Below, in pieces: positions 62,753 through 64,000 of a DNA stretch of 64,000 nt; positions within the stretch are counted from its first letter, which is position 1; every line of letters starts with the position of its first letter. This DNA comes from Brevibacillus laterosporus LMG 15441 (GTDB lineage: Bacteria; Bacillota; Bacilli; Brevibacillales; Brevibacillaceae). The notes under the pieces are model-generated. The model was not told where the DNA came from. It searched no databases and saw only the letters and a program-made list of their open reading frames with translations. Both the position numbers and the translations under genes were made by a program. The stretch covers positions 626,001-690,000 of the forward strand of contig NZ_CP007806.1 in assembly GCF_000219535.2 (NCBI RefSeq), in the 5' to 3' direction.

Positions 62753-62773
62753 AATGAATGAATGTCAGTCATT
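62753..62773. promoter_or_regulatory. Second TetR operator-like palindrome
   Basis: AATGAATGA-ATG-TCAGTCATT differs in one arm base from the perfect palindrome at 63420-63440. It lies upstream of the SMR genes. Confidence 0.65.
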
Positions 62774-62810
62774 TTTGTCTTAAAAAAAATATGGCACATA
62801 CCTGATAGCT

Positions 62811-63398
62811 TTATTTACTTTGTAACAGTGATCTCTTGATGAAGTTATAGGTCTCAGCCTTAACTATATCCACAGTATCTTCCTGATCACGCCCTATATA
62901 AAATCGTTCAGCCGCATTCTCAACAAGGTTAATAATCATTTTTGCCATTCGCTCGATATTAATATCACTGATAATCTCGTTATCGTTTATGGCTTTGTTT
63001 AAGATAACTTCAAACAAATGATAATAGGGACGGTATATCGCTTCCCATTTCTCCATTGAATGGTCTATAGCAAGACCGGAATAGCAAAGGACAATAATGT
63101 CTTTGTAAGAATCGGTTATGTGAAAGGTTTCGTCAATCACAACCTCTAAGACGTCCCAAAAGTTTTCTTTCCCTTGAATCTTTTCTTTAATTCTTTCTAA
63201 GGTGGTGGTGAGAAGATTATCTGCAATGGCTGGAATTAAGGCTTTCTTAGACGAAAAATATAAATAGAAGGTTCCTTGTGCAACTCCTGCTTTTTGTACG
63301 ATATTTGAAATGGAAGTCTTATCGAGTCCTTTTTCTGAAATGACGTCAATGGCAGCTTTTAAAATTTTATTGTATTTATCATCAGAAGTGTTAGCTAT
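62811..63398 (-). CDS. TetR-family regulator, YvdT-like, with no canonical start codon
   Basis: A 195-codon frame. The N-terminal DNA-binding part (LDKTSISNIVQKAGVAQGTFYLYFSSK in parts) and the YSGLAIDHSMEKWEAIYRPYY segment match YvdT of B. subtilis. GGAGG is at the ideal 8 bases, but the codon there is ATA (63398-63396); no ATG, GTG or TTG follows in frame until GTG 63140, well after the helix-turn-helix. So the start may be ATG mutated to ATA. Likely represses itself and the SMR pair. Confidence 0.82.
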   Translation of the reverse strand: MANTSDDKYNKILKAAIDVISEKGLDKTSISNIVQKAGVAQGTFYLYFSSKKALIPAIADNLLTTTLERIKEKIQGKENFWDVLEVVIDETFHITDSYKDIIVLCYSGLAIDHSMEKWEAIYRPYYHLFEVILNKAINDNEIISDINIERMAKMIINLVENAAERFYIGRDQEDTVDIVKAETYNFIKRSLLQSK

Positions 63399-63419
63399 GT
63401 TGATTACCTCCCTTTCAAA

Positions 63420-63440
63420 AATGAATGACTATCATTCATT
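63420..63440. promoter_or_regulatory. Palindromic operator of the YvdT-like regulator
   Basis: AATGAATGA-CTA-TCATTCATT, perfect 9-bp arms with a 3-base centre, lies just upstream of the regulator SD. It resembles the FadR-type consensus TGAATGANTANTCATTCA. Confidence 0.75.
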
Positions 63441-63839
63441 ATATAGAAACCTTACTATAATGTCAAAAAATCAAAGGCATCCATATTAATCTATTACGTC
63501 ATGACGGGAGAAGAGGGCAGGTTCAAGCATGTTTTCATTTAGACGCTACACAAAAAATTAGAAACACGAATTCATTTTTCCTTTCCTTCTAGGTGTAGTA
63601 ACCTGTTGTTTACCCAGTCCTTTTCAGCGCTGGATATTATTTCTTGTATTATAACAGTGTTATTTAGTAAAAATAGTATTAATACAGAGAAATAAAGAGT
63701 ATTCGAGAGATAGGGTAACCAAATACCAGATAATCGCTGTAAAATGTGATATAACAAGATTTTTTATTTAGATACTGTTGTAGTACAATAAGATCAACAA
63801 ATGACAATTGAAGCACGAAAACATACGGAGGCGATTAAC
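63441..63839. other. Intergenic region before the YhfH-like gene
   Basis: About 400 AT-rich bases. A 61-codon minus-strand frame (63572-63757) has no SD and is not counted. No clear promoter seen. Confidence 0.5.
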
Positions 63840-63983
63840 ATGGAGAAATTGACTCATTTCTTTGCTACATTGGGACCAAAACAATGTGAATGCTGTGGTC
63901 AACCGATTGCAGAACAAGCCGAATCCTATATGTCCGAATGCTTGGAGTGCTCCGAGAAGAAGTACATCATCGTAGAAGCTTAA
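63840..63983 (+). CDS. YhfH-like zinc-binding small protein
   Basis: A 47-residue protein with two Cys pairs (C16-E-C18-C19 and C34-L-E-C37), likely binding one zinc, and helical ends. The layout fits YhfH-type proteins of Bacillales, but with moderate certainty. ATG 63840 follows GGAGG at 8 bases; a longer frame from 63801 lacks SD. Function unknown. Confidence 0.7.
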   Translation: MEKLTHFFATLGPKQCECCGQPIAEQAESYMSECLECSEKKYIIVEA

Positions 63984-64000
63984 TCAATTTGCAATAAAAT

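Noticed and set aside
62575-62760. Guanidine (ykkC-type) riboswitch upstream of the SMR genes
   Set aside because: SMR genes often have one, but the conserved loop and stem elements could not be found; a TetR operator explains regulation better.
63572-63757. 61-codon minus-strand frame
   Set aside because: TTG start with no SD, AT-rich hydrophobic composition, no neighbour context.

Overview
The window looks like chromosomal DNA of a low-GC, motile, spore-forming Bacillota, most likely Brevibacillus (perhaps the B. laterosporus group). This is inferred from gene content: an SspK-like spore protein, DUF3905, DUF5325, YtpB, a collagen-associated NTTRR-F1 protein, B. subtilis-like MotA/MotB, a TPP riboswitch and Fur, sigma-D and sigma-54 type sites. 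There are no rRNA or tRNA genes, insertion sequences, prophage or CRISPR arrays. Most transcription units end in clear intrinsic terminators.

1-3.3 kb: the 3' part of a nitrous-oxide-reductase maturation operon (nosD end, nosL, nosY, nosF, YtkA-like lipoprotein). 3.3-7.2 kb: LOG-family hydrolase, MazG-like pyrophosphohydrolase, and a Fur-box-preceded feoA-feoB plus Cys-rich partner. 7.2-13 kb: HD-GYP phosphodiesterase with a sigma-D-like -10, a 23-aa membrane peptide gene, a NamZ-type muramidase fused to a polysaccharide deacetylase, and motAB. 13-19.2 kb: LysE exporter divergent from a MocR regulator around a perfect inverted repeat, DUF1450, a site-2 protease, a HesB-like protein, spore-associated small genes and a secreted protein with four exact 22-residue repeats. 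19.3-22.5 kb: YknXYZ/MacAB-like export system. 22.7-30.2 kb: pgi, TPP riboswitch with thiO, DUF3888 protein, GH18 hydrolase, YugN, NAD kinase and a three-domain Ig-like secreted protein.

30-39.3 kb: cyclase, arylamine N-acetyltransferase, secreted/membrane pair, uppP, CvfB with an RG-rich N-terminus, a P450/TetR divergent pair, YtpB and DUF5325. 39.5-45 kb: YtrA-type regulator/ABC operon, then a sigma-54 activator divergent from proline dehydrogenase with a textbook -24/-12 promoter and paired upstream repeats. 45-50.9 kb: GNAT, DinB, thioesterase, DHA2 transporter, Asp/Glu-type racemase, EamA transporter. 51-52.1 kb: a collagen-like surface protein gene broken by a 136-bp tandem duplication. 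52.5-60.1 kb: zinc-ribbon membrane protein, fhs, GIY-YIG protein, MFS transporter, an ABC-F gene with an attenuator-like leader and an RluA-type synthase. 60.4-64 kb: an unknown helical protein, a GT51 transglycosylase, a YvdRS-like SMR pair with a TetR regulator that lacks a canonical start codon, and a YhfH-like zinc-binding peptide.

I found no large multi-gene system of a wholly unknown type. The most unusual items are small or regulatory: the 22-residue repeat protein, the duplication-broken collagen gene, the ABC-F leader, the start-less TetR gene, the NamZ-deacetylase fusion and several unannotated small genes. Start sites were moved where a Shine-Dalgarno (SD) sequence decided the start.
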